From the NCBI GenBank assembly GCA_003644175.1, contig QNBS01000059.1, forward strand, positions 1 through 9,598: a stretch of 9,598 nucleotides of DNA, in the 5' to 3' direction. The notes beneath the pieces were generated by a model. The model was not told the origin of the DNA, searched no databases, and worked only from the letters and a program-made list of their open reading frames with translations. Shown here in pieces: positions 1 through 8,100 of the stretch. Source of the DNA: Planctomycetota bacterium. GTDB taxonomy: Bacteria > Planctomycetota > Phycisphaerae > Sedimentisphaerales > Anaerohalosphaeraceae. Each line of letters opens with the position of its first letter. Position 1 is the stretch's first letter. Both the position numbers and the translations under genes were made by a program.

Positions 1-3
1 AGG

Positions 4-906
4 TTGCCTAAGAGTGCTGAGGAAGGGCCGTTCTCCAGGCCTCTATTAATATGGGTGGGAGCGGCCGTTCTGGTGATGTGCTTTCTTGCCGGTTACTGGG
101 AGCCCACGATCAGGGACCTGTGGCGGATATGGATGCGGAGCGATGAGTTTTCCAGCGGTTTGTTGGTTCCGTTCTTAGCCGGTTATGTGCTGTGGTCGCA
201 GCGGAGCGGCCTGGGCAAGGTCAAGATACAACCGTGCATGTGGGGCATTGGGGCCTTTGTGCTTGCCCAGGCGGTGAGGTTTCTTGGTTTGTGGCTCTGG
301 TTGGGCTCTGCCGAGCGGCTTTCGCTGATTCTGACATTCATTGCGATTGTGCTTTTGTTGTTTGGGTGGCGGCTGGTGTGGAGAATTGGGCCTGTGCTGC
401 TTTATCTGTTTTTTATGCTGCCTCTGCCGAACCGCGTGCAGGGATGGATCACACTGCCGCTGCAGCGGTGGGCGACGACATCGGCGGTGTTTGGCCTGGA
501 GATGTTGGGCTATGACGTTGTCCGCGAGGGGAATGTTATCAATCTCAATGGCACTATGGTGGCTGTGGCGGAGGCGTGCAATGGCCTGCGAATGCTGACC
601 GCCTTTTTCGTGATAAGCGGACTGGTGGCGCTGCTGGTAAATCGTAAATGGTGGGAAAAACTTATTATCCTGGTCTCGAGCATACCGATTGCCTTCATGT
701 GCAATACGCTGCGACTGACAATGACCGCCATAGCGTTCACAAGGCTTAATACCGAACAATGGGAAAAAGCGTTCCATGACTTCGGGGGACTGGCAATGAT
801 GCCGCTGGCGCTGGGACTGATAGTACTTGAATTGTGGCTGTTGTCGAATCTGGTTATTCGACCGGCCGACGAAGTGCGGACGGAGGTTGTCGGGAGGAGG
901 GGATAG
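4..906 (+). CDS. Exosortase (archaeosortase/exosortase family transpeptidase), start uncertain
   Basis: This is an integral inner-membrane cysteine transpeptidase of the exosortase family. These enzymes cut and transfer surface proteins that carry a C-terminal PEP-CTERM-type sorting tail. About eight hydrophobic segments are visible in 300 residues. The family signature is complete: the PLP loop at 140-142, the REGN stretch at 174-177, the catalytic Cys192 inside EACNGLR, Arg237 in CNTLR, and His258 in HDFGG. All three catalytic residues are present, so it should be active. The length is near that of a core exosortase with no EpsI (DUF3485) domain fused at the C-terminus. The first possible start seen is TTG at base 4, with no Shine-Dalgarno sequence visible because the window begins there, so the real start could lie upstream. 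It is followed by a 252-base spacer and then EPS genes, the usual genomic company of exosortases. The family call is firm; the subfamily (Xrt type) cannot be set from this sequence alone. Confidence 0.93.
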   Translation: MPKSAEEGPFSRPLLIWVGAAVLVMCFLAGYWEPTIRDLWRIWMRSDEFSSGLLVPFLAGYVLWSQRSGLGKVKIQPCMWGIGAFVLAQAVRFLGLWLWLGSAERLSLILTFIAIVLLLFGWRLVWRIGPVLLYLFFMLPLPNRVQGWITLPLQRWATTSAVFGLEMLGYDVVREGNVINLNGTMVAVAEACNGLRMLTAFFVISGLVALLVNRKWWEKLIILVSSIPIAFMCNTLRLTMTAIAFTRLNTEQWEKAFHDFGGLAMMPLALGLIVLELWLLSNLVIRPADEVRTEVVGRRG

Positions 907-940
907 GGGAGAGTAGTGTAGTAGTGGAGAAGAGCAGAGG

Positions 941-956
941 CCGTAAGACAATACGG
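941..956. repeat. Small inverted repeat in purine-rich spacer
   Basis: Five-base arms (CCGTA at 941-945, TACGG at 952-956) enclose a six-base loop, 35 bases after the exosortase stop codon. The preceding stretch, 907-940, is rich in A and G. No T-run follows, so this is not a canonical intrinsic terminator. It could be a weak mRNA 3' hairpin or chance. Confidence 0.3.
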
Positions 957-1020
957 TAAGGAAGAATGGCTCACAAGGGCTTATTAATTTTGTAATTTTA
1001 GCCATGTGCGAGATTCGCTT

Positions 1021-1047
1021 GTCATTCCCGCGAAGGCGGGAATCCAG
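1021..1047. repeat. Dispersed palindromic repeat with ATTCCC...GGGAAT core
   Basis: Perfect eight-base arms ATTCCCGC (1024-1031) and GCGGGAAT (1036-1043) flank the tetraloop GAAG, within the context GTC...CCAG. This sequence type is familiar as an intergenic repeat in many unrelated bacteria, and its core resembles the dRS3 repeat of Neisseria. Read on the minus strand it gives the peptide LDSRLRGND, which often appears in spurious protein predictions. Recognition is from memory of such sequences, and only one copy lies in this window. Confidence 0.7.
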
Positions 1048-1070
1048 CATAAAATAGCTTCCGCCGCAGA

Positions 1071-1099
1071 GCCCGCCCTGAGCGTAGCCGAACGGGCGG
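1071..1099. repeat. Second dispersed palindromic repeat, CCTGAGC...GAACGG type
   Basis: GCCCG (1071-1075) pairs with CGGGC (1093-1097) around a core reading CCTGAGCGTAGCCGAA. This matches the widespread intergenic repeat usually seen as CCCTGAGC...GAAGGG; on the minus strand it reads PFGYAQGG, another common spurious peptide. A run of six T lies at 1107-1112, about ten bases past the stem, which is too far for a textbook intrinsic terminator, although weak attenuation of transcription entering the next gene is possible. Confidence 0.6.
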
Positions 1100-1144
1100 T
1101 TTCCTGTTTTTTGCACATTTGGCTAAAATGTTGCTTAATTTTCT

Positions 1145-1150
1145 TGAGGA
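1145..1150 (+). promoter_or_regulatory. Ribosome binding site of the Wzc-like gene
   Basis: TGAGGA lies eight bases before the ATG at 1159. It is the best Shine-Dalgarno match in the area and fixes that start. Confidence 0.75.
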
Positions 1151-1158
1151 TTTGAATA

Positions 1159-3405
1159 ATGGCTGACTTGGAAAGATATGAAAACAGAATGGTGCAGCAG
1201 GAAGTTGTTCAGTTTGACGGACCACCTGACGGCCACGAGGGTTCTGTCACCGAACTTATCGTTCCGATCCTGAGACGGTGGTATGTGATCATGGCAACAT
1301 TTATCGTTGTCTGCGGGATTGGCGTGCCGGCGATATGGTTTGGCATGGAGCAGAAGTATGAGACGACGGGGTCGATCAGGATATCGCCGATTGTCTCGCG
1401 TATTCTGTTCAATGATTCCGATTCCGACAGGCCGATGCCCAACTATGCGAATTTCATGACTACCGAGGCCGAGCGGATAGCAGGCCCTACCGTACTCAAT
1501 CGCGTGGCTGATGAACTCTCAGGCAAGAAACTGACGCTGTTGGAGGGTTCCGTCGATCCTGTCCTGACTTTACGGCAGGCTGCCAACAACGGGGGAATTG
1601 AAATCGCCACACAGCGACACAGTGAACTTATAACGATCAAAATGATCAGCAGGTTTCCAAGGGAAGCCGAGCAGATCGTTGACGCTTTTATACGGTCGTA
1701 TATGAATATCGTCAGAGCGGAGGAAGGCCGCAGCGACGACAATAAGCTCAATATTCTTGAGGAGCAAAAGCGGACCCTGGATACGAAGATTGACACGCAG
1801 GCAAAGGAGATTAACACCCTTCTCGATGAATTCGGGACGGAAGAGTTGGACGGAAGACAGGAGATCATGCTTCAAACTGTTGCAAGGCTCCAGGACGACC
1901 TTGATGGGGTGACGATTCGGAGAATAGAATTGGAAGCGCAGGTGAATATGTATGAAAAGGATGTCAGTGAACCGCTTCCTGAGATCAATCGGCTCCAGGA
2001 GCAGAGTGCTTACATCAATACCGATCCGACGATGCAAACGCTTGTGGCTAATATAAGACAATATGAAGCCCAGATCATAACAGACAAACAGACGATGACA
2101 GATAATAATCCTGAACTTCAGAACAGGATCGCCATTCTGGAGTCCTTCAAGAAACGCATGGAAGAGCGACGAGAAGAGCTGGTCAAGGACTTTGATGACA
2201 GATACAAGCAGGAAGTTGAGGCGAGGCGTAACTATGCCAAGGTTCAGGTCAAGGCCCAACTTGCTCAGACCATTGAGCACGAAAAGAAAATCCGTGAAGA
2301 ACTGGACCGTTATGATACAGCGACTATCGGCTTGGGACGCAAGCAACTCAATATCGACGACAAGAAAGCCGAACTTGCGCGCACGCGAGAAATCTTCAAT
2401 ACTGTCTGCAACCGAATCAGCGAAATCGTGATGGAGCAGAAGAGGCCCGCCCGTATCTCCATCGCGGAGATGGCAAGCAGTGTGCCGGCGCAGAGCAAAA
2501 GAAAGAAACTGGCGCTGGCAACGCCATTCGGAGGGATTGCTCTGGGTGTTTTCCTTGCGTTTTTGTTGGCCAAGGCGGATAAGAGGCTCAGGGGCGCGCA
2601 GGATGTGGTCAAGCGTGTAGGTGTACGAATCATCGGAACCACGACAAGCTCCAGACATATCGACAGGAGTATGATCACGCAGCAGCTTTCGGATGATTAC
2701 CAGACGATTCGAGCGAACCTGGGGCTTTTCAACGGCCATGAAAGCACGAAGGTGCTGGTGGTCACCAGCCCGGGGGTGGGCGACGGCAAGACAACGTTTG
2801 CGATAAACATTGCGTTGAGCTTCGCACAATCGGGCGAGAAGGTGCTCCTGATAGACGGAGACCTGCGCAAGCCGGATATTGCCGATATGCTGAACCTGCC
2901 GAAAGGCCTCAGAGGACTTCAGGATATGTTGTTCGGCAAGTCTCTTGCCGAGTCTGTTTACGAACTAAGTCCGACAGGTCTGCATATTCTGGCGGCCGAC
3001 CGCCGCAATTGCTCCGACGCCCTGGACCTTCTCAGACAGACCCATACGGTCGATTGCATGAAAAATATCAGGAACGAATACGACCATGTGATTATCGACA
3101 CGCCTCCGGTGCTTGCCTCTGCAGATCCCCTGGTTTGGGCAAAGATGGCGGACGCCGTGATCATGGCCTGCTTTGCCGAACACACATCCAGGCCTGACCT
3201 GCGAGAGGCAATCGAGCGACTTGAGCAGATTGGCGTTCGAGTGCTTGGCACGGTGCTGAATAATGTCAGAGTCGGCAGCAGTTATTACCGCTATGGCTAC
3301 GGCTACGGCGCCGATGGTGGAAAGGCGCAAAGGAAAGCAAAGGCAAAGAGGGGTCGTTCGCTGCTGCTTGTGGCGCCGAAGTCCGAGCAAGAGGACTCAA
3401 AGTAG
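1159..3405 (+). CDS. Wzc-like polysaccharide co-polymerase fused to BY-kinase (tyrosine autokinase)
   Basis: This inner-membrane protein is predicted to control chain length and export of a surface polysaccharide through tyrosine autophosphorylation. The 748 residues show, in order: a Wzz-type N-terminus with TM1 at about 42-62; a long charged, coiled-coil-rich periplasmic part at about 190-430; TM2 at about 451-471; and a cytoplasmic BY-kinase domain from about 500. The kinase has Walker A SPGVGDGKTT (537-546), Walker A' LLIDGDLRKP (563-572), Walker B VIIDTPP (644-650) and a tyrosine cluster (Tyr709, 710, 712, 714, 716). All catalytic motifs are intact. Unlike most Wzc proteins, the cluster does not end the chain: about 30 residues follow, with a strongly basic patch at 722-733. 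Fusion of co-polymerase and kinase is the Gram-negative arrangement. The next gene starts 22 bases after the stop. The family call is firm; the polymer is unknown. Confidence 0.93.
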   Translation: MADLERYENRMVQQEVVQFDGPPDGHEGSVTELIVPILRRWYVIMATFIVVCGIGVPAIWFGMEQKYETTGSIRISPIVSRILFNDSDSDRPMPNYANFMTTEAERIAGPTVLNRVADELSGKKLTLLEGSVDPVLTLRQAANNGGIEIATQRHSELITIKMISRFPREAEQIVDAFIRSYMNIVRAEEGRSDDNKLNILEEQKRTLDTKIDTQAKEINTLLDEFGTEELDGRQEIMLQTVARLQDDLDGVTIRRIELEAQVNMYEKDVSEPLPEINRLQEQSAYINTDPTMQTLVANIRQYEAQIITDKQTMTDNNPELQNRIAILESFKKRMEERREELVKDFDDRYKQEVEARRNYAKVQVKAQLAQTIEHEKKIREELDRYDTATIGLGRKQLNIDDKKAELARTREIFNTVCNRISEIVMEQKRPARISIAEMASSVPAQSKRKKLALATPFGGIALGVFLAFLLAKADKRLRGAQDVVKRVGVRIIGTTTSSRHIDRSMITQQLSDDYQTIRANLGLFNGHESTKVLVVTSPGVGDGKTTFAINIALSFAQSGEKVLLIDGDLRKPDIADMLNLPKGLRGLQDMLFGKSLAESVYELSPTGLHILAADRRNCSDALDLLRQTHTVDCMKNIRNEYDHVIIDTPPVLASADPLVWAKMADAVIMACFAEHTSRPDLREAIERLEQIGVRVLGTVLNNVRVGSSYYRYGYGYGADGGKAQRKAKAKRGRSLLLVAPKSEQEDSK

Positions 3406-3427
3406 CGATCAGCGAGAGAATTCAAAG

Positions 3428-5074
3428 ATGGAACTTGTAGTTTTTCACAACCCAAAAAAAGCCGCACCGGACCACAGCGATCTCTTCGCCTTTGCACTCT
3501 CGGACAGGCTGTTGGCGCAGATCGTATGGGACCGCAGCGCATCCGGTCCTGATTTGAACGAAGGCGGCGGCCAGGTTACGGTCGCAGTGCCCGGTGATGT
3601 GCAGGGACCGCCTGCACAAACCCTTGTCAATGTTGTCGCTTACGATCCACAGGGCGGCGTGGACCTGTCGGCCCTTAACAATGGCAATGAGGGGGACTGG
3701 TTTGTGGTTTCAAACGGAAAATTCCGTACAAAGGCAAGATATGACAGGATCAAACGACATGTCTATTCCCTGCCTTCGGACATCGTTCTGGCAAGTCTGA
3801 CGCCCGAACTGACCGGGTATCACGAGAAGTTGAGGATTACGCCGCAAAACAGTAATGTCGGGTGGCGACGATATTACACCGATTCAATCCAACTGTGTGA
3901 GACGCCGGATGACTGGCCGCATCATGTGTTCATAAGAACGGCGGTACGCAAAAAGATAGCGCCGGAGGGTATTATGACGCTTGATTTTGACAAGTTTCGC
4001 GCCTTGTGCTCTGCGAAGTCGCTAAGAGTAATCAGTCTGCGGGCCGCCGGCAGAGCGATCGATCTCAACACCGCCGAAGGGTTGCTGACGCTGATGTATG
4101 AAAGACTCGGCTCAACGGCTTTAACCAACGGCGACGGTGCATCCGGGGAGCGGGGGGCAAGAATAGCCGGCAAGGTTCTTTTCGGAAGAAATGTCAGTGT
4201 CGGCGACAATGCAGTCTTTCTCGGTCCCGCCGTCGTCTGTGACAATGCGAGTATCGGGAAAAACGCCATAGTCAAAGGCACGATAATAGGGCCCGGTGTG
4301 AGTATACCGACCGGCGCCGTTGTTCGGGATTGTATTGTCAACGATACCGGCGAACCGCCAACCAAGGCCCGCAAGACACAGGCCGAATGCCGAAAGGTCC
4401 GCCGGAGCTTTTTGGTTGACGGGTCATTTGAAGGGAATTATTTCAGGACGTGGCCGCGATGGTCTTATCCCCGCTATTTCAAGCGGCTTTTCGATATTGT
4501 GATCGCATCGGTGATACTACTTCTGTTTCTGCCGTTTTTTCCCGTCATAGCGATTATGATAAAACTGAGTTCGGCGGGACCCGTTTTTTACCGTGCGCGC
4601 CGGCAGGGATTGGGGGGAAAGGAATTTGACTGTATGAAATTTCGGAGCATGGCTCCAAGCGCCGAAGGGCTGCAGGAAAAGCTGAGTGTGGTCAACCAGG
4701 TCGATGGACCGCAATTCAAGCTGGAAAACGATCCGCGTGTCAATGCGGTGGGCCGGTTCCTGCGGGACACCAACCTTGATGAGATTCCACAGTTTATCAA
4801 TGTTTTAAGAGGCCAAATGAGCGTCATCGGGCCGCGACCTTCACCGGAGCACGAAAATGCTTCAAGTCCGCATTGGCGATACGCCAGGCTTTCGGTCAGG
4901 CCCGGCATTACCGGTCTGTGGCAGATTTGCAGGACACGCCGGGAGGGAAGAGACTTTCAGGAGTGGGTTCGCTACGACACCGAATACGTGAGGAAGCTTT
5001 CCTTCAAGCTTGATCTGTGGATATTCTGGAAGACGGCCGGCAAACTGATTAATGATTTTGTCGATCGGTTCTGA
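3428..5074 (+). CDS. Polyprenyl-phosphate sugar-1-phosphate transferase with N-terminal nucleotidyltransferase-like and beta-helix regions
   Basis: The C-terminal part (about 351-548) is a bacterial sugar transferase (PF02397; monotopic phosphoglycosyl transferase of the PglC/WcaJ type). It moves a sugar 1-phosphate from an NDP-sugar to undecaprenyl phosphate at the inner membrane. Visible marks are KRLFD (352-356), a hydrophobic re-entrant segment (356-380), KFRSM (404-408), the Asp451-Glu452 catalytic pair in LDEIPQ, SVIGPRP (465-471) and RPGITGLWQI (491-500). Residues 242-303 are hexapeptide-repeat-like (GARIAG, GRNVSVGDNA, SIGKNA) and suggest a left-handed beta-helix. Residues 1-230 resemble the later part of an NDP-sugar pyrophosphorylase (GRAIDLNTAEGL at 208-219), but no LAAGxGTRL nucleotide loop is visible, so this part is probably degenerate or regulatory. 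The ATG at 3428 follows GAGAGA (3414-3419). An in-frame start at 3263 would overlap the kinase gene by 143 bases and is unlikely. The transferase call is firm; the role of the N-terminal part is inference. Confidence 0.9.
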   Translation: MELVVFHNPKKAAPDHSDLFAFALSDRLLAQIVWDRSASGPDLNEGGGQVTVAVPGDVQGPPAQTLVNVVAYDPQGGVDLSALNNGNEGDWFVVSNGKFRTKARYDRIKRHVYSLPSDIVLASLTPELTGYHEKLRITPQNSNVGWRRYYTDSIQLCETPDDWPHHVFIRTAVRKKIAPEGIMTLDFDKFRALCSAKSLRVISLRAAGRAIDLNTAEGLLTLMYERLGSTALTNGDGASGERGARIAGKVLFGRNVSVGDNAVFLGPAVVCDNASIGKNAIVKGTIIGPGVSIPTGAVVRDCIVNDTGEPPTKARKTQAECRKVRRSFLVDGSFEGNYFRTWPRWSYPRYFKRLFDIVIASVILLLFLPFFPVIAIMIKLSSAGPVFYRARRQGLGGKEFDCMKFRSMAPSAEGLQEKLSVVNQVDGPQFKLENDPRVNAVGRFLRDTNLDEIPQFINVLRGQMSVIGPRPSPEHENASSPHWRYARLSVRPGITGLWQICRTRREGRDFQEWVRYDTEYVRKLSFKLDLWIFWKTAGKLINDFVDRF

Positions 5075-5121
5075 TCATGTAAAGAATGATAAAGAAGAAT
5101 CTCACTTGTTGCGGCAGCAGA

Positions 5122-5128
5122 GAAAGGA
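5122..5128 (+). promoter_or_regulatory. Ribosome binding site of the large TPR gene
   Basis: GAAAGGA lies ten bases before the ATG at 5139, inside the 64-base gap after the transferase gene. That gap shows no clear terminator or promoter, which fits readthrough from upstream. Confidence 0.6.
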
Positions 5129-5138
5129 ATAGAGAACA

Positions 5139-8100
5139 ATGGCGCAGGTAAGAATAAACTGGAAGCTGATCATAGTGTTGTTGATCGCAGTTTCTGTCCT
5201 GGCGGGGACTGCATGTTACCTGAGATACAAGAACAGAAGCCAGCGGTCTCAACGTGCATTGACAGCGGGGCTGAAGGCCTATGAGGCCGGGCAATGGGAT
5301 GCGGCGGCAGACAATCTGGGCCGGTACCTTGGCCGTGTGCAGGATGACGCCGAGATACTTTCCAAATATGCCGATGCACAACTCAAACGCAGGCCTTTGA
5401 AGCAACCCAATATCGTTCAGGCCACTAATGCATACAGGCGTATACTCCGGCTGGACGAAAGTTATGAGATTGACGATCTGCGAAGAAAAACTGTGCTTCA
5501 ACTGGTCGGCCTTTATCTTCAGATGAATATCCCGAGCGAAGCGGAACTGATTGCCGCCCGGCGGCTGGAGGCGGGCAATGACAACGAAATCCGCAGGATG
5601 TTGGCTGTTGCATACATCAGTCAGCGGAAATTTGCCGCCGCCGCCGCCGAACTCGACAAAATTATCAAAGATGACCCTTCGCAGGTGCCGGCCTACGATG
5701 CAATGGGGCAACTGGCCGAGCAACGACCCGACGATTTCTCTGTCGGAGCCGAACACTGGTATGACGAAGCGATCAGGAATAATCCACGGTCAGCTCAGGC
5801 GTATATCATCCGCGGCGATTATTTCCTGAGGAAAAAGCAGGATTCCAAAGCACTGGATGATCTTGAGCAGGCTGAAAAACTGGACTTGTCGGACATTTCC
5901 ATAAGACTTGCCCTGGCCAACAGCCTTATAAGAGCGGGGCATTCTGATAAAGCCCAGGATCACCTTGCCTCTGTCGAAGAAGATGCGCCCGCCAACATCA
6001 ACCTTTGGAAGGCATGGGCGATGTTGGCGATGAAGGATGGTTCCCGGGACAAGATGCGAGAGGTGGCCGACAGAGGTCTTGCGGAACTCGCCTCCGAGGT
6101 GGCCGCATTTCTGCCTCTGGCGACTGAACTGTACATTCGGGCGGGTGATTTTGAAAAGGCGGGCGGTTGTGTGGAGCAGCTTCGACAAGAAGACGCCGAG
6201 TCGGCAATGATTGCTTTCATGGAAGGATACATTTGTGAACGGAAAGGCCGGTGGGCCGATGCGCTGAAGAAATACAGACAGGCCGTCGATTTGGGCATGC
6301 AGACTGAAAACGTCCAGATCAGGATCGCTTCGGCGCTTGTACGCCTGGGCGACAAGGTGGCGGCGACAGCGCAGTTAAGGACGTTGCTCAACAAAAATGA
6401 AGACTCTTACACGGGGAGACTTGCGCTGGCGAGGCTTCTTGTTGAAGAGCATAAATATACCGAGGCCGTCGAGCATGCTCAGATATTGGCCCGACGGCAG
6501 CCGCGGCGCGCCGAGGGGCACTTGTTGTACATGCAGGCGAGAATCGGGCTGCTTGTCGAGAAAAAAACAGACAGCAGCGATCCTTTGTGGGATGCTGTCG
6601 AAGCCGACCTCAGGAAACTGAGCGAAAATCTCGAAGACGCCGTTTCAGTCAAGACAATGAGAATCCATGTCGCTATGCAGCGAGGACGGCTTGATCAGGC
6701 TCAACAGATGGTTGAAGAATTGAAAGAACAGCATCCCGATGAGATTCAGCCAAAACTGGCTGAGGTCGATGTTCTTGTTGGGCGAAATGAAATTGATCCG
6801 GCGATAGAGCGCCTTGAGGATATCGTCGGCAAGTTTCCGGAATCCACCTTGTCGGTTTCGTACCTTGTCAATCTGTTGGCAAGACGTGAAGAGTATTCGC
6901 GGTGCCGGACCGTATTGACCGACGCCATAGCCCGCATCAGGCAGCCGGAAAGCCTTCGGATACTGAACCTGACGTTAGCCGAAATATATGCTCGAAACAA
7001 CAAGCCGAACGAGGCATGCCGACTGCTCGAGTCGGTATCAAAACAACTCCCCAACGACATTCCTGTCCTCCGAAAGCTTCTTGGCTATCGGCAGGCAATC
7101 GGCCGGAATGAGGGTCTGCAGGATATGGTGGACAGAATAAAATCTCTGGAAGGCGACGATGGATGGCAGTGGCGTGTCGAGCAGGCCAGACTATGGTTTG
7201 GCCTTCCCCTGAAAGAATTCAATATGCGATGGCCCCAGGCCGCTTCCCTGCTTAAAGAGAACCTGAACGCGAATCCGGATGATCAACTCAGCCGCAGACT
7301 TCTCGCCGCCTGTTACGAACGATCCGGGCGGCTGCAGTTGGCTATTTCTCTTTACACGCAGGCATTTGAGCGCTCTCCCAACGATATCAACATTATCATT
7401 CCCATGGTGGCGATGCTTTACAAGGCCCAGAGATATGAACAGGCCGACGAGATACTGGACCGGGCCACCCGAAACAACGTTGGCGGTCTGACTGATACTC
7501 GGCTTTCAAGACTTGTGCTGCAAAGGCATGGAAGGCGGGGGGACCTCGAACCTGCCGGTGAAATCCTGGAAAACCTTCTTTCGGCGAATCCCGAAAACCG
7601 GGACGACCGTTTCACGCTTGCGCTCATCCGGATGCTTCAGAACAATCACGCCGAAGCCCGAAAACTGCTCAGACAGTTGAGAATCAAGGACCCGGATTAC
7701 CTGCCGGCGGTGGCGGGTCTGGTGGAACTGAATATTCGCGAGGGCAAGCGGGACGATGCCTTAAAAATCTGCGAGGAGATTGTTCAACGCCTCAAGAACC
7801 CGGCCGCCTATATCCTGCGAAGCCGGGCTTACGTACGCCTCGGGGAGATTCAGCACGCAAGGGACGACATGGAAAAGGCGATCTCGCTGGAACCGGACAA
7901 CGTCCGTAACCTGCAGCTCAAGGCGGCGTTCTATCAGGCCATCGGAGAGCCGGACGTGGCCGTTGCTGCGATAGACAAGGCCTTGTCTGTTTCACCCGAT
8001 GATTTTCTCGTCTTGAAACAGGCGGCATTTCTGTTGCTGGCGTCGCAGGAGAAGCAGGATTTTGAACGCGGAAAAGCTCTCCTGGATAAAGCGATCAAAG

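Larger units (their letters stand above)
995..1129. repeat. Composite repeat with imperfect inverted arms (MITE-like or leader structure)
   Basis: A left arm at 995-1009 (ATTTTAGCCATGTGC) is matched in inverted orientation by a right arm at 1113-1129, whose reverse complement reads ATTTTAGCCAAATGTGC. They differ only by a two-base insertion. Between the arms lie two further palindromes, at 1024-1043 and 1071-1097. The whole 135 bases could fold as a branched hairpin and ends 29 bases before the start of the kinase gene. No coding capacity and no transposase are present. It could be a small non-autonomous mobile element, a pair of dispersed repeats inserted into an older palindrome, or a structured 5' leader. 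No target-site duplication was identified. Confidence 0.5.

Noticed and set aside
175..1116. A 313-codon open frame on the minus strand
   Set aside because: It is antisense to the exosortase, rich in Gln, His and Pro, and its start reads through the dispersed repeats, giving peptides typical of spurious predictions.
1111..1139. Sigma-70-like promoter before the kinase gene (TTGCAC, 17 bases, CTTAAT)
   Set aside because: The matches to consensus are 3 of 6 and 4 of 6, the second box ends only 19 bases before the start codon, and the first box overlaps the inverted arm; too weak to annotate.
907..1158. CRISPR array or small coding gene in the spacer
   Set aside because: There are no regularly spaced direct repeats, and no short frame with a convincing ribosome site is present.
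1570..2829. A 419-codon open frame on the minus strand
   Set aside because: It lies wholly inside the kinase gene, which has clear motifs in its own frame; the antisense product shows no recognisable domain.
3263..3427. Longer start for the sugar transferase
   Set aside because: It would overlap the kinase gene by 143 bases; the extra 55 residues are Arg/Ser-rich shadow translation of the kinase tail, and the ATG at 3428 has an upstream purine-rich site.
5202..5216. Lipobox making the TPR protein a lipoprotein
   Set aside because: Residues GTAC at 23-26 have Gly where Leu, Val or Ile is expected three residues before the Cys, so a signal anchor is more likely.
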